Below are positions 28,041 to 39,870 of a stretch of 64,000 bases of DNA, in pieces (positions within the stretch are counted from its first letter, which is position 1; every line of letters starts with the position of its first letter). Origin of the DNA: Streptomyces blattellae (GTDB lineage: Bacteria; Actinomycetota; Actinomycetes; Streptomycetales; Streptomycetaceae); contig NZ_WJBG01000142.1 of the NCBI RefSeq assembly GCF_009709555.1, positions 1 to 64,000 on the forward strand. The letters are read 5' to 3'. A program made the translations under genes and the position numbers. The notes under the pieces were generated by a model, which had not been told where the DNA came from, made no database searches, and worked only from the letters and a program-made list of their open reading frames with translations.

Positions 28041-28247
28041 GTCCCGTCAGCCTGGCGACCGCCCCTTACCGCCGCCCGCTTTCACGATCCGCGTCACCCA
28101 CTGTGAGGCATACGCCGGGGCCGCCGGCCGAGGGCGGGGATCGAAGGACCGGCGGCCCGTGCCACGCAGGAGCCGTCATCCTGTGTGGGGCTGCTTCCAG
28201 TTGACCGCGCAACCACATACGCCGGGAGCGTGCGCATGGCTCCGGCA

Positions 28248-28266
28248 CGTGTGAAAGGTTCACACG
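28248..28266. promoter_or_regulatory. 19-bp inverted repeat in an otherwise empty gap
   Basis: CGTGTGAA-AGG-TTCACACG is a perfect palindrome with a three-base centre. It lies in the 361-bp gap between aroQ and the MBL gene (28041-28401), which holds no gene I can see. A regulator site is possible, but both flanking genes point into the gap, so there is no downstream gene to control. Confidence 0.3.
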
Positions 28267-28329
28267 GGGCGCGTGTGCGGGACGCCGGCGCGGGGTGTGT
28301 GGGAGCGGCTTGTGCGCGCGACGCGCTAC

Positions 28330-28358
28330 GAGGTGAGCGCCGGGTGCGCGCTCACCTC
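28330..28358. terminator. Bidirectional hairpin between aroQ and the MBL gene
   Basis: GAGGTGAGCGC (28330-28340) pairs perfectly with GCGCTCACCTC (28348-28358) across a seven-base loop, between two converging genes. Confidence 0.7.
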
Positions 28359-28401
28359 TCCCATGGCCACCTCTCCCGTTCCGGGCTCACCACCCCCGCT
28401 C

Positions 28402-29058
28402 TCACCAGCCGCGCGCGTGCCACTCCGGAAGATGCGGTCGCTCCGCGCCCAGGGTCGTGTCGTTGCCGTGCCCCGGGTAGACCCAGGTCTCGTCCGGGAG
28501 GGCGTCGAAGATCTTCGTCTCGACGTCGTGGATCAGGCTGGCGAACGCCTTCGGGTCCTTGCGGGTGTTGCCCACACCCCCCGGGAAGAGGCAGTCGCCG
28601 GTGAAGACGTGGGGATGTCCGTGCGGGTCGTCGTAGACGAGGGCGATGGAGCCCGGTGTGTGTCCGACCAGGTGGCGTGCGGTGAGTTCCACGCGCCCCA
28701 CCCGGATGGTGTCGCCGTCGTCGACCAGGACGTCGGTCGGCACGGGGATTCCGTCGGCGTCGTTCCGGCCGGCGTGGGTGCGTGCGCCGGTGGCCGCGAC
28801 GACTGCTGCGAGTGCCTGCCAGTGGTCCCCGTGCTGATGCGTGGTGACGACGGACGCGATGCCGTCGTCGCCGATCATGCCGATCAGCGTCTCCGCGTCG
28901 TTGGCGGCGTCGATCAGCAGCTGCTCGTCCGTGGCCCGGCAGCGCAGCAGATAGCAGTTGTTGTCCATCGGACCGACCGCGATCTTGGTGATCATCAGGT
29001 CCTTCAGCTCGTGCACGTCCGCCGGGCCGCCGACCGTCACCTCTCCGCTGTACGTCAT
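28402..29058 (-). CDS. Metallo-beta-lactamase-fold hydrolase (glyoxalase II-like)
   Basis: A 218-residue two-metal hydrolase. The zinc motif THQHGDHWQAL (about 73-83) is intact, followed by ARHLVGHTPGSIALVYDD and the bridging FTGDCLFPGGVGNT, ending with WVYPGHGNDTT. The layout is that of glyoxalase II-like thioesterases, which in mycothiol-using bacteria are candidates for thiol-ester hydrolysis. The substrate is inferred only. ATG at 29058. Confidence 0.9.
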   Translation of the reverse strand: MTYSGEVTVGGPADVHELKDLMITKIAVGPMDNNCYLLRCRATDEQLLIDAANDAETLIGMIGDDGIASVVTTHQHGDHWQALAAVVAATGARTHAGRNDADGIPVPTDVLVDDGDTIRVGRVELTARHLVGHTPGSIALVYDDPHGHPHVFTGDCLFPGGVGNTRKDPKAFASLIHDVETKIFDALPDETWVYPGHGNDTTLGAERPHLPEWHARGW

Positions 29059-29104
29059 GGCGGCAGCCTATAGCGGGCAGGTGTCCCGAGAACCGGCCAC
29101 GCCC

Positions 29105-29791
29105 CTACAGCGAAGGCAGCGCAGGCAGTGGACCACCGCCCGCGGTCAGCCCGGAGCCGTCCCGGCGCCCGGCGAGCCAGCCGAGCAGGTCGGGCCGGCT
29201 CCCCGTGACGGTGATGTCCGGGGCACCGGCCCCCCGGCCCGTGCTCCACGCGCGCGTGCCGTCCGTGATGCGGGTGGGCGGCACGTCGGGGTGGCCCGTG
29301 AACCGCGCCGCGAGGAAGTCGACCGCCCGCTCGACGAATTCCTCCGGCAGATCCTCCAGCTCGTACCCGATCCCGAGGTCGACATGGTGCAGATCCACCT
29401 CCATCCACCGCCGGAACGGCACCCGGGACGCCGAGTCGGTCACCCCGCCCCGCAGTTCCACCGTGCGCGACCAGTCCGCGGGCGCGGCCCCCGCCTCCTG
29501 GAAGCGAGCGGCGGTGTCGCGTACGTCGGCGAGCTGGATGTCGAGGGGGCGCGGGGCGTCGCGCTCGATGTCGGCGTCCCGGGCCTCGCCGGAGACGTAC
29601 ATGGGCCGGCCCTCAAGGACGTTCACGAGGGCGTCCGCATTGCGGGCGAGGTGGGCGAGTACATGGCCACGGGTCCAGCGGGGGAGCAGTGACGGCTCGG
29701 TCAGTGCCGCGTCGTCCAGCTTGGCGGCTGCGGTGAGCAGCCGCTCCGTCGCGTCACGTACAGACACCAGGTCACGAGCGTGATCAATCAT
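29105..29791 (-). CDS. Maleylpyruvate-isomerase-family mycothiol-dependent enzyme
   Basis: A 228-residue DinB-like four-helix-bundle protein. The family features are ATERLLTAAAKLDDAALTEP, PRWTRGHVLAHLARNADALV with the metal-ligand histidine, and RWMEVDLHHVDLGIGYE with further histidines, then a small C-terminal domain (PDLLGWLAGR). Such enzymes use mycothiol as cofactor for isomerisation or conjugation. ATG 29791 directly begins the conserved helix; the frame continues upstream without family similarity. It is divergent from uvrA and follows the pattern of thiol metabolism with the MBL gene downstream. Confidence 0.85.
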   Translation of the reverse strand: MIDHARDLVSVRDATERLLTAAAKLDDAALTEPSLLPRWTRGHVLAHLARNADALVNVLEGRPMYVSGEARDADIERDAPRPLDIQLADVRDTAARFQEAGAAPADWSRTVELRGGVTDSASRVPFRRWMEVDLHHVDLGIGYELEDLPEEFVERAVDFLAARFTGHPDVPPTRITDGTRAWSTGRGAGAPDITVTGSRPDLLGWLAGRRDGSGLTAGGGPLPALPSL

Positions 29792-29936
29792 GGTGCTGAC
29801 CCTAGCTCCGCCACACCTTTGGGTGAAGGTGGTGAACGGGTGCCGTAAATCGAATGCCCGTGCTATATCGTCGGGAGCGGTGTCGGGCATGCTGGATGGC
29901 TCGGCATTGTTATGCCTTCGGGAATCCGACCCGGCG

Positions 29937-29959
29937 TTGTCAGTGGCTCCCCCTAGTCT
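29937..29959 (+). promoter_or_regulatory. RecA-NDp/PafBC-type promoter of uvrA
   Basis: TTGTCAGTG (29937-29945), eight bases, TAGTCT (29954-29959). The transcript would start near 29966, giving a leader of about 50 bases before uvrA. Confidence 0.87.
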
Positions 29960-30015
29960 GAGAAAGCACGGGGGCCTCGCCCCTGTCACTTCTCTCAAGA
30001 AAGGTGCGGACCGGC

Positions 30016-33042
<3,027 letters not shown>

Positions 33043-33061
33043 GCCGGTCCGCCCGAGAGCT

Positions 33062-33098
33062 GGTGCCGCCGCGCACGGAAACCCTGCGTGGCGGCACC
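33062..33098. terminator. Bidirectional terminator between uvrA and the sugar kinase
   Basis: GGTGCCGCC (33062-33070) pairs with GGCGGCACC (33090-33098), extended inward by CGCA/TGCG. Confidence 0.75.
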
Positions 33099-33114
33099 CC
33101 ACCGGAAGCATCGG

Positions 33115-34026
33115 CTACAGATCATCCAGCTCAGAGGCGTACGGCGGCTCCGCCCCCGCCCGTGAGCAGGTGATCGCCGCTGCCCGCGCAGCGAACCGCA
33201 GCAGCCGGGTCCAGCCCTCGGCACCCAGCTCCGTCAGCGCCTCCGGAGACAGGGCGTCCCACGCGGACAGGCCGTGCAACAGGGCCGCGTTCACGGTGTC
33301 ACCGGCGCCGATCGTGTCGACGACGTCGACCGCCTCGCCCGGCACGGAATGCACCGCGCCGTCCCGGGTGAAGGCGGTCAGTCCGTCGCCGCCCTGCGTG
33401 ATCACGACCGCCGAGGGTCCCGCGGACAGCCACTCGCGCGGAGTGCCGCCCAGCCACAGGGCGTCCTCCTCGGAGAGCTTGACCAGGGACACCGACGGCA
33501 GCCAGCTCTTGAAGCGAGCGCGGTAGGCGTCCGCATCAGGGATCAGTCCGGCGCGGATGTTCGGGTCGAGCACGGTGAACACGCCTTGCGCGGACGCGGT
33601 GCGCATCAGCCCCTCGTACGCGGTCGCACCTGGTTCCAGGACGAGCGAGCAGGTGCCGAAGGACACCGCGCGGACCGATTCGGAAAGCCGGTCGGGCGCG
33701 CTGAAGAGCCGGTCGGCAGTGCCCTCGACGTAGAAGGAGTAGGCGGCGGAGCCGTTCCCGTCGATCGTGGCGACCGCGAGGGTGGTCGGTTCGGCGCCGC
33801 GCTGCACGGCCGACACGTCCACGCCCGCCTGCCGGAGCCCGTCGAGCAGCGCCTCGCCGAAGGCGTCGTGCGATGTCCGGGAGCAGAAGGCCGTGGGAGA
33901 GCCGAGACGGCCGAGGGCGACCGCCGTGTTGTACGGTCCGCCGCCGAGTGCCGGCTTCAGGCCCGCGAGGGCGCCCCGGCCCTGCGGTACCAGGTCGATC
34001 AGGGCCTCACCGGCGACGACGATCAC
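33115..34026 (-). CDS. PfkB-family carbohydrate kinase (fructokinase-like)
   Basis: A 303-residue ribokinase-fold kinase. The N-terminal VVAGEALIDLVPQG and GGGPYNTAVALGRLG (substrate loop), and the C-terminal DTIGAGDTVNAALLHGL with the catalytic Asp, are all intact. It most resembles fructokinase-type members; the exact sugar is not provable. GTG 34026 overlaps the stop of the LacI gene by four bases (GTGA), so regulator and kinase are translationally coupled and presumably share a sugar signal. Confidence 0.9.
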   Translation of the reverse strand: MIVVAGEALIDLVPQGRGALAGLKPALGGGPYNTAVALGRLGSPTAFCSRTSHDAFGEALLDGLRQAGVDVSAVQRGAEPTTLAVATIDGNGSAAYSFYVEGTADRLFSAPDRLSESVRAVSFGTCSLVLEPGATAYEGLMRTASAQGVFTVLDPNIRAGLIPDADAYRARFKSWLPSVSLVKLSEEDALWLGGTPREWLSAGPSAVVITQGGDGLTAFTRDGAVHSVPGEAVDVVDTIGAGDTVNAALLHGLSAWDALSPEALTELGAEGWTRLLRFAARAAAITCSRAGAEPPYASELDDL

Positions 34027-35075
34027 GAGTCGGTTCCTCTCTCGGGCGTGCGGGGCTGTACGGGCTGCTCGGCGCAGCCGCACGACGTGCGGTGGACGAA
34101 AGTGCAGTCGAGCCGAACGGTCCGGGCGGGCCGGTCCGGCGAGGTGAGGCGGTCCAGCAGCACCCGGACCGCCTCGGCCCCGATCTCCCTGCTGGGCTGC
34201 GCGATCGCGGTGAGCCGGGGCGAGAACAGGTCCGCCCAGGCGAAGTCGTCGAAGCAGCACAGGGCGATGTCGTCGGGCACGGACCGGCCGTGTTTGCGCA
34301 GCGCGCGCAGGGCGCCGAGCGTCATCGCGTTGTTGGCGGTGACCAGCGCGCTGGGTGGTGCGCCGAGGGACAGCAGGGCAGCGGTGGCCCGCTCGGCGCC
34401 CTTCGACTGCGAGTCGCCGTGCACGACGAGGCGTTCGTCGTACGGCAGCCCGGCGGCGGCGAGGCCGTGCCGGTAGCCGGTGATCCGCTCGGCGGTGGTG
34501 CTGAGCCCGGGCAGGCCCGCGACCAGGCCGATACGCCGGTGGCCCAGCTCGGCGAGATGGCTGACCAACTGCGTCGTCGGTGCCGCACTCTCGGCGCAGA
34601 CCTGGTCGAAGCGTGGCGCCCCGCCGGTGTCGACCACCCGGTCGAGGAGCACGGTCGGTACGGCGTGCCGGTCGAGGTACGCGAGGAGTTCACGCGGATC
34701 CGCGGAGGGGGCGATGATCATGCCGTCCACGCGTCGCTCGTGCAGGAGTTGGGCGACCTTGCGCTCGTGCCCGGGGTCGTCGTGCGGGTCGGCGATGAGC
34801 AGGCCGTAGCCGTGCTCCAGGGCGCCGGCTTCGACACCCTGGAGGATCTCCGTGAAGTACGGGTTACTGATCGCCGACACCGCGAGCCCGATCGAGCGCG
34901 TGCGGGACGTGACCAGCGAGCGGGCGAGGGTGTTCGGCGTGTAGCCGAGCTCCTCCATGGCATCCAGGACTGCCTGACGGGTGTGGGGCAGCACCGGGCG
35001 GGTGTCGTTCAGCACGTGCGACACGGTCGCCACGGACACGCCGGCGCTCCGGGCGACATCGGCCATGGTCGGCAC
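34023..35075 (-). CDS. LacI-family transcriptional regulator
   Basis: About 350 residues. The N-terminal helix-turn-helix and hinge (MADVARSAGVSVATVSHVLN, GYTPNTLARSLVTSRTRSIG) precede a periplasmic-binding-protein-like sensor domain (SNPYFTEILQGVEAGALEHG ... DDIALCCFDDFAWADLFSP). The tail is Cys/Pro-rich (CGCAEQPVQP). GTG 35075, two codons before the conserved ATG 35066, is favoured by a GAAGGGGA site. A 34-bp palindrome of LacI type lies 64 bases upstream, indicating autoregulation. It is co-transcribed with the PfkB kinase. Confidence 0.93.
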   Translation of the reverse strand: MPTMADVARSAGVSVATVSHVLNDTRPVLPHTRQAVLDAMEELGYTPNTLARSLVTSRTRSIGLAVSAISNPYFTEILQGVEAGALEHGYGLLIADPHDDPGHERKVAQLLHERRVDGMIIAPSADPRELLAYLDRHAVPTVLLDRVVDTGGAPRFDQVCAESAAPTTQLVSHLAELGHRRIGLVAGLPGLSTTAERITGYRHGLAAAGLPYDERLVVHGDSQSKGAERATAALLSLGAPPSALVTANNAMTLGALRALRKHGRSVPDDIALCCFDDFAWADLFSPRLTAIAQPSREIGAEAVRVLLDRLTSPDRPARTVRLDCTFVHRTSCGCAEQPVQPRTPERGTDS

Positions 35076-35138
35076 TTGCCGTTCCCCTTCCTCGGGCCCG
35101 CGCAAGCCCTCCGACCGGGAAGGTATCCCATCCGGCAG

Positions 35139-35172
35139 TAGACGTAAACGCTTGCGCAAGCGTTTACGTCTA
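35139..35172. promoter_or_regulatory. 34-bp palindromic LacI-family operator
   Basis: Bases 35139-35155 are the exact reverse complement of 35156-35172, with a core GTAAACGCTTGC/GCAAGCGTTTAC. The central CG and the AAACG/CGTTT arms are standard for LacI-family operators. It lies between the upstream HTH gene and the LacI gene, in the latter's promoter. Confidence 0.85.
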
Positions 35173-35240
35173 GGTCTGCCGTTCGGACGGGATACCGGCT
35201 TGACCTGGCTGAACCGGAGTCGGCCCGCGGCCTCGCCCCG

Positions 35241-36188
35241 TCACTTCCAGTCCCACCCGATCCCCACTGTCCCCGTCCGCAGTCGCGGCTCGACGATGTG
35301 CACCGAGTGGTGCCGTCCGCTGAGCGTCAGCTCCTGGCGGCTGCTGCGCGGTGCGGCCGGCGAGTGCTGGTGGAACCGGTGGCAGCGCACGGGAAGGGCG
35401 TGTTCGTCGAAGCGCACCTGGAGGGCGTACTGGCCGCCCGCGGGCCCGGACCCGCGAACGTACTCGCGGGACACGCCGGCGGTGCCGTCCTCGACGCCGT
35501 ACCGGAAGAGGAAGGTGTCGCCGACCCGCAGCCGGGCGTCGAAGAGCAGCTCGGCCACGAGCACACCCGTGGCGTGATCCCAACGGACGCGTCCCGTGCG
35601 GCAGTTCTCAAGGGCGTGCACGGCCACACGCTCCGGAGCGCATCCTTCGTCGCCGTGGTGGACGGCGAAGAAGCGGTCGACGCCGTCCCGGTGGGCGCGC
35701 ACGATGTGGTGCGACTCGCGGCCCTGGAGTTCGCGGTGCGCCCCGATCCGTATCCGCTCGTGGTGGCCGAGGGCATGCAGCCCGCCGTCGGGCGGCGAGT
35801 CGAGGTCGGCCAGCAGCCGTTCCAGGACGCCCGAGGCCTCGACGCAGGCGCGGTAGGAGCGACCGGCGGGCCGCTGCGCGGCGCAGGTTTCGTCGGTGTC
35901 GGAGAGCAGCCGGATCAGGGACTCCTCCGGCAGCCCGAGAATCTCCTCCAGTGCCCGTACGGCCCGTAGCGACTCGGGGCGCTGCGGGCGCCGTGCTCCC
36001 TGCTGCCAGTAACTCAGGCTCGTCACACCGACTTTGACGCCGTAGCGGGACAGATGGTGCTGCACGCGCTGCAGCGGCAGTGCACGGGCGGCGATCGCGG
36101 CGCGCAGCGCGACGTGGAACGGGCCGCCTCGCAGGGCCGTGTCCAGTTCGGCGGCGGCGACGTCCGCGGCTTGGGTGGCGTGCGGCAT
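35241..36188 (-). CDS. Helix-turn-helix (XRE-like) regulator with unknown C-terminal domain
   Basis: A 315-residue protein. The N-terminal third reads as an XRE-type helix-turn-helix (SRYGVKVGVTSLSYWQQGAR) followed by the helix RALEEILGLPEESLIRLL. The C-terminal part (about 130-315) is beta-rich and His/Arg-rich (IRIGAHRELQGRESHHIVRA ... ALENCRTGRVRWDHA ... ELLFDARLRVGDTFLFRYG) and is not a family I can name with certainty. Similar two-part proteins occur as orphan regulators in streptomycetes. ATG 36188. Confidence 0.7.
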   Translation of the reverse strand: MPHATQAADVAAAELDTALRGGPFHVALRAAIAARALPLQRVQHHLSRYGVKVGVTSLSYWQQGARRPQRPESLRAVRALEEILGLPEESLIRLLSDTDETCAAQRPAGRSYRACVEASGVLERLLADLDSPPDGGLHALGHHERIRIGAHRELQGRESHHIVRAHRDGVDRFFAVHHGDEGCAPERVAVHALENCRTGRVRWDHATGVLVAELLFDARLRVGDTFLFRYGVEDGTAGVSREYVRGSGPAGGQYALQVRFDEHALPVRCHRFHQHSPAAPRSSRQELTLSGRHHSVHIVEPRLRTGTVGIGWDWK

Positions 36189-36354
36189 GCAGGGGCCTTT
36201 CTGTCGATGTTCAACGGCTGGTCAGGCCGTTCGCGCGGGTTGTCAGGGGCCACCCCCGTCGGCGCCGGGGAAGTCTTCACATCCGTGCGCCTGCGTTCAA
36301 CGCCCTGAGTTCCCCCGCATTGAAGCGTGTCGACCAGGCCCCGACAACACCTGA

Positions 36355-36790
36355 TGCGGAACGGACGGCGCACTCCCGGCCGTGCCGTCGTCCACGAGGT
36401 CAAGCCGGCACGTCGGATACGGCGTGGTGGGCCGGGCGGGTGACGCGTAACGGCACCTGGAACTGATCGCCGAGCGCGGACCCGACCTCGGGATAGTCGA
36501 TATGACGATGCCGCCGGACACCCCACCGCGGGCCTGAAGGCGGCCCGCAAGATCCGCGGGCGCTCCCCCGGCACCGGCATCGTCGTCGTGTCGGCGCGTG
36601 CCGCTGTCGACGCTGTTCTCCGCCCGGCGCCACCACGACCCGCTGTCCCGCCTCAGCGTCACCGGGCACCGTCGAAAGCACGTCCGTCCCCAGCGTCCGG
36701 AGCAGGCTGAACGTCCAGCAGGGCACCGACTTCCCCCCGCCGTGTCCTCGCCGTCCTGACCTTTTTCGAGGCTTGGTGGGCGTTATCCAC
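36355..36790 (+). pseudogene. Decayed NarL/LuxR-type response regulator
   Basis: Reading across frames on the plus strand recovers, in order, GYGVVGRAGDA, an in-frame TAA (36448-36450), HLELIAERGPDLGIVDMTMP with the phospho-acceptor Asp, a frameshift, GLKAARKIRGRSPGTGIVVV, the linker HHDPLSRL, and finally VLAVLTFFEAWW from the end of the LuxR DNA-binding domain. The order matches a receiver plus LuxR-HTH protein, but with at least one stop, two frameshifts and loss of most of the HTH. The N terminus cannot be placed exactly. It fills most of the 640-bp gap before uvrC. Confidence 0.75.
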
Positions 36791-36802
36791 AGGCTCGTCG
36801 CT

Positions 36803-36825
36803 CTGTCACCCCTCGCCAGTAGGGT
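36803..36825 (+). promoter_or_regulatory. uvrC promoter, diverged relative of the PafBC type
   Basis: TAGGGT (36820-36825) lies seven bases before the uvrC ATG, suggesting a leaderless message. At the position where TTGTCAGTG stands in the other repair promoters there is CTGTCACCC (36803-36811): TGTCA is kept at the same distance, GTG is lost. A DnaA-box-like TTATCCACA lies at 36783-36791. Confidence 0.5.
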
Positions 36826-36832
36826 GTGAAAC

Positions 36833-38875
36833 ATGGCCGACCCCTCCAGCTACCGCCCCAAGCCGGGACAGATCCCCGACTCTCCCGGGGTGTACAGGTT
36901 CCGTGACGAGCACCGCCGGGTGATCTACGTCGGAAAGGCGAAGAGCCTGCGCCAGCGCCTGGCGAACTACTTCCAGGACCTGGCGGGCCTGCACCCCCGC
37001 ACCCGCACCATGGTCACCACGGCCGCGTCCGTGGAGTGGACCGTGGTGTCCACGGAGGTCGAGGCACTGCAGCTGGAGTACTCCTGGATCAAGGAGTACG
37101 ACCCCCGGTTCAACGTCAAGTACCGAGACGACAAGAGCTACCCGTACCTCGCCGTGACGATGAACGAGGAGTTCCCGCGTGTGCAGGTGATGCGCGGCCA
37201 CAAGAAGAAGGGCGTGCGCTACTTCGGGCCGTACGCGCACGCATGGGCGATCCGCGACACCGTCGACCTCCTGCTGCGCGTCTTCCCCGTGCGCACCTGC
37301 TCGGCCGGCGTCTTCAAGAACGCCGCCCGCACCGGCCGCCCCTGCCTGCTCGGCTACATCGGCAAGTGCTCCGCGCCCTGCGTCGGCCGGGTCTCCGCCG
37401 CGGAGCACCGCGAACTCGCCGAGGAGTTCAGCGACTTCATGGCCGGCCGCACGGGCACGTACCTGCGCCGTCTGGAGAAGCAGATGACGGTGGCGGCCGA
37501 GGAGATGGAGTACGAGCGGGCGGCCCGCCTGCGCGACGACATCGAGGCCCTGAAGAAGGCCATGGAGAAGAACGCGGTCGTGCTCGCCGACGCGACCGAC
37601 GCCGACCTCATCGCGGTCGCCGAGGACGAGCTGGAAGCGGCCGTGCAGATCTTCCACGTCCGCGGCGGACGCGTGCGCGGCCAGCGCGGCTGGGTGACCG
37701 ACAAGGTCGAGGAGATCACCACCGGCGCCCTGGTGGAGCACGCCCTCCAGCAGCTCTACGGGGAGGAGACGGGAGACGCGGTCCCCAAGGAGGTCCTCGT
37801 CCCGGCGCTGCCCGACCCGGTCGGACCGGTCCAGCAGTGGCTCACCGACCGCCGCGGCTCGATCGTCTCCCTGCGCATCCCGCAGCGCGGCGACAAGAAG
37901 GCCCTCATGGAGACGGTGCAGCGCAACGCCCAGCAGGCACTCGCCCTGCACAAGACCAAGCGCGCCTCCGACCTCACCACCCGCTCGCGCGCCCTGGAGG
38001 AGATCGCCGAGGCCCTCGACCTGGACAGCGCCCCGCTGCGGATCGAGTGCTACGACATCTCGCACCTCCAGGGCGACGACGTCGTGGCCTCCATGGTCGT
38101 CTTCGAGGACGGCCTCCAGCGCAAGAGCGAGTACCGCCGCTTCCAGATCAAGGGCTTCGAGGGCCAGGACGACGTCCGCTCCATGCACGAGGTGATCACC
38201 CGCCGCTTCAGGCGGTACCTCGCAGAGAAGGAGAAGACGGGGGAGTGGAGCGAGGAGGACGGTCTCGTCGAGGAGAACGGACGGCCCAAGCGCTTCGCCT
38301 ACCCGCCGCAGCTCGTCGTCGTCGACGGCGGCCGGCCGCAGGTCGCGGCCGCCCAGCGGGCCCTGGAGGAGCTGGGCATCGACGACATCGCCGTGTGCGG
38401 GCTGGCCAAGCGCCTGGAGGAGGTGTGGGTGCCCGACGAGGACGACCCCGTCGTGCTGCCCCGCACCAGCGAGGGCCTCTATCTGCTCCAGCGGGTCCGG
38501 GACGAGGCCCACCGTTTCGCGATCACCTATCAGCGCACCAAGCGTGCCAAGCGCTTCCGGTCGAGCCCCCTGGACGATGTGCCGGGACTCGGGGAGACAC
38601 GCAAACAGGCATTGATCAAGCACTTCGGGTCGGTGAAAAAGTTGCGATCCGCGACAATTGGCCAGATCTGCGAGGTTCCGGGCATAGGTCGTAAGACGGC
38701 CGAGACCATCGCCGTGGCCTTCGCCCAGGCGGCCTCGGCGGCACCCGCTGTGAACACGGCGACCGGAGAGATCATGGACGACATGGAAGACGGGGCGTCC
38801 GAGACGACGGCGGGCACCCCGGGGGAGCCCGTGTCCGCGGGCACCCCGGACGAGCGACGGGGGATGGAGAGATGA
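36833..38875 (+). CDS. uvrC: Excinuclease ABC subunit C
   Basis: A 680-residue dual-incision nuclease. N-terminal GIY-YIG domain ([20 protein letters not shown]) makes the 3' cut; a central UVR segment ([19 protein letters not shown]) binds UvrB; the RNase H-like domain ([35 protein letters not shown]) makes the 5' cut; tandem helix-hairpin-helix motifs ([35 protein letters not shown]) bind DNA. The C terminus carries an acidic tail. It is the first gene of the uvrC-rapZ-yvcK-whiA operon, with ATGA overlap to rapZ. Confidence 0.98.
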   Translation: MADPSSYRPKPGQIPDSPGVYRFRDEHRRVIYVGKAKSLRQRLANYFQDLAGLHPRTRTMVTTAASVEWTVVSTEVEALQLEYSWIKEYDPRFNVKYRDDKSYPYLAVTMNEEFPRVQVMRGHKKKGVRYFGPYAHAWAIRDTVDLLLRVFPVRTCSAGVFKNAARTGRPCLLGYIGKCSAPCVGRVSAAEHRELAEEFSDFMAGRTGTYLRRLEKQMTVAAEEMEYERAARLRDDIEALKKAMEKNAVVLADATDADLIAVAEDELEAAVQIFHVRGGRVRGQRGWVTDKVEEITTGALVEHALQQLYGEETGDAVPKEVLVPALPDPVGPVQQWLTDRRGSIVSLRIPQRGDKKALMETVQRNAQQALALHKTKRASDLTTRSRALEEIAEALDLDSAPLRIECYDISHLQGDDVVASMVVFEDGLQRKSEYRRFQIKGFEGQDDVRSMHEVITRRFRRYLAEKEKTGEWSEEDGLVEENGRPKRFAYPPQLVVVDGGRPQVAAAQRALEELGIDDIAVCGLAKRLEEVWVPDEDDPVVLPRTSEGLYLLQRVRDEAHRFAITYQRTKRAKRFRSSPLDDVPGLGETRKQALIKHFGSVKKLRSATIGQICEVPGIGRKTAETIAVAFAQAASAAPAVNTATGEIMDDMEDGASETTAGTPGEPVSAGTPDERRGMER

Positions 38876-39870
38876 GCGAGCAGGAAAAGCAACCCACAGC
38901 CCAGCGAGATCAAGCGCACAAGGAAGCACGGGAAGATCAGCAGCCCACGCCGCAGGACAACGGAGAGCAAGTGAGTACGGGCATCGACACGGCCGGGGCC
39001 CCCGACGCGGCCATCCCCGAACTGGTGATCATCTCCGGCATGTCCGGGGCCGGCCGCTCGACGGCCGCCAAGTGTCTGGAGGACCTCGGCTGGTTCGTCG
39101 TGGACAACCTCCCACCCGCGCTGATCCCCACCATGGTGGAGCTCGGCGCCCGCTCTCAGGGAAACGTCGCGCGGATCGCGGTCGTCGTCGACGTCCGCGG
39201 CAGGCGCTTCTTCGACAACCTCCGCGAGTCCCTCGCCGACCTGGAGACCAAGCACGTCACACGCCGGATCGTCTTCCTGGAGTCCTCCGACGACGCCCTG
39301 GTCCGCCGCTTCGAGTCGGTGCGCCGCCCGCACCCCCTCCAGGGCGACGGCCGCATCGTCGACGGCATCGCCGCCGAACGTGAGCTGCTGCGCGAGCTGC
39401 GCGGCGACGCCGACCTGGTGATCGACACCTCCAGCCTCAACGTGCACGAGCTGCGCGCCAAGATGGACGCCCAGTTCGCCGGCGAGGAGGAGCCGGAGCT
39501 GCGGGCCACCGTCATGTCCTTCGGCTTCAAGTACGGCCTCCCGGTCGACGCCGACCTGGTCGCGGACATGCGCTTCCTGCCCAATCCGCACTGGGTCCCG
39601 GAGCTGCGCCCGTACACCGGCACCCACGAGGAGGTCGCCGCCTACGTCTTCAACCAGCCCGGCGCCAAGGAGTTCCTCGACCGGTACGCCGAGTTGCTGC
39701 GGCTGATCGCGGCCGGGTACCGCCGTGAGGGCAAGCGCTACGTGACCATCGCCATCGGCTGCACCGGCGGCAAGCACCGCTCGGTCGCCATGTCGGAGAA
39801 GCTCGCCGCGCGTCTCGCGGCCGAGGGTGTGGAGACAGTGGTCGTACACCGGGACATGGGACGGGAATGA
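38872..39870 (+). CDS. rapZ: RNase adapter RapZ (YvcJ-like nucleotide-binding protein)
   Basis: A 332-residue protein with the Walker A loop [15 protein letters not shown] (about 56) and the C-terminal signature [19 protein letters not shown]. The family senses cell-wall sugar phosphates: in E. coli it steers RNase E processing of GlmZ; in Gram-positives its partners are less clear. The first 45 residues are a polar, Gln/Glu-rich extension not seen in E. coli. ATG 38872 overlaps the uvrC stop (ATGA), and the next gene overlaps its own stop likewise. Confidence 0.95.
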   Translation: MSEQEKQPTAQRDQAHKEAREDQQPTPQDNGEQVSTGIDTAGAPDAAIPELVIISGMSGAGRSTAAKCLEDLGWFVVDNLPPALIPTMVELGARSQGNVARIAVVVDVRGRRFFDNLRESLADLETKHVTRRIVFLESSDDALVRRFESVRRPHPLQGDGRIVDGIAAERELLRELRGDADLVIDTSSLNVHELRAKMDAQFAGEEEPELRATVMSFGFKYGLPVDADLVADMRFLPNPHWVPELRPYTGTHEEVAAYVFNQPGAKEFLDRYAELLRLIAAGYRREGKRYVTIAIGCTGGKHRSVAMSEKLAARLAAEGVETVVVHRDMGRE

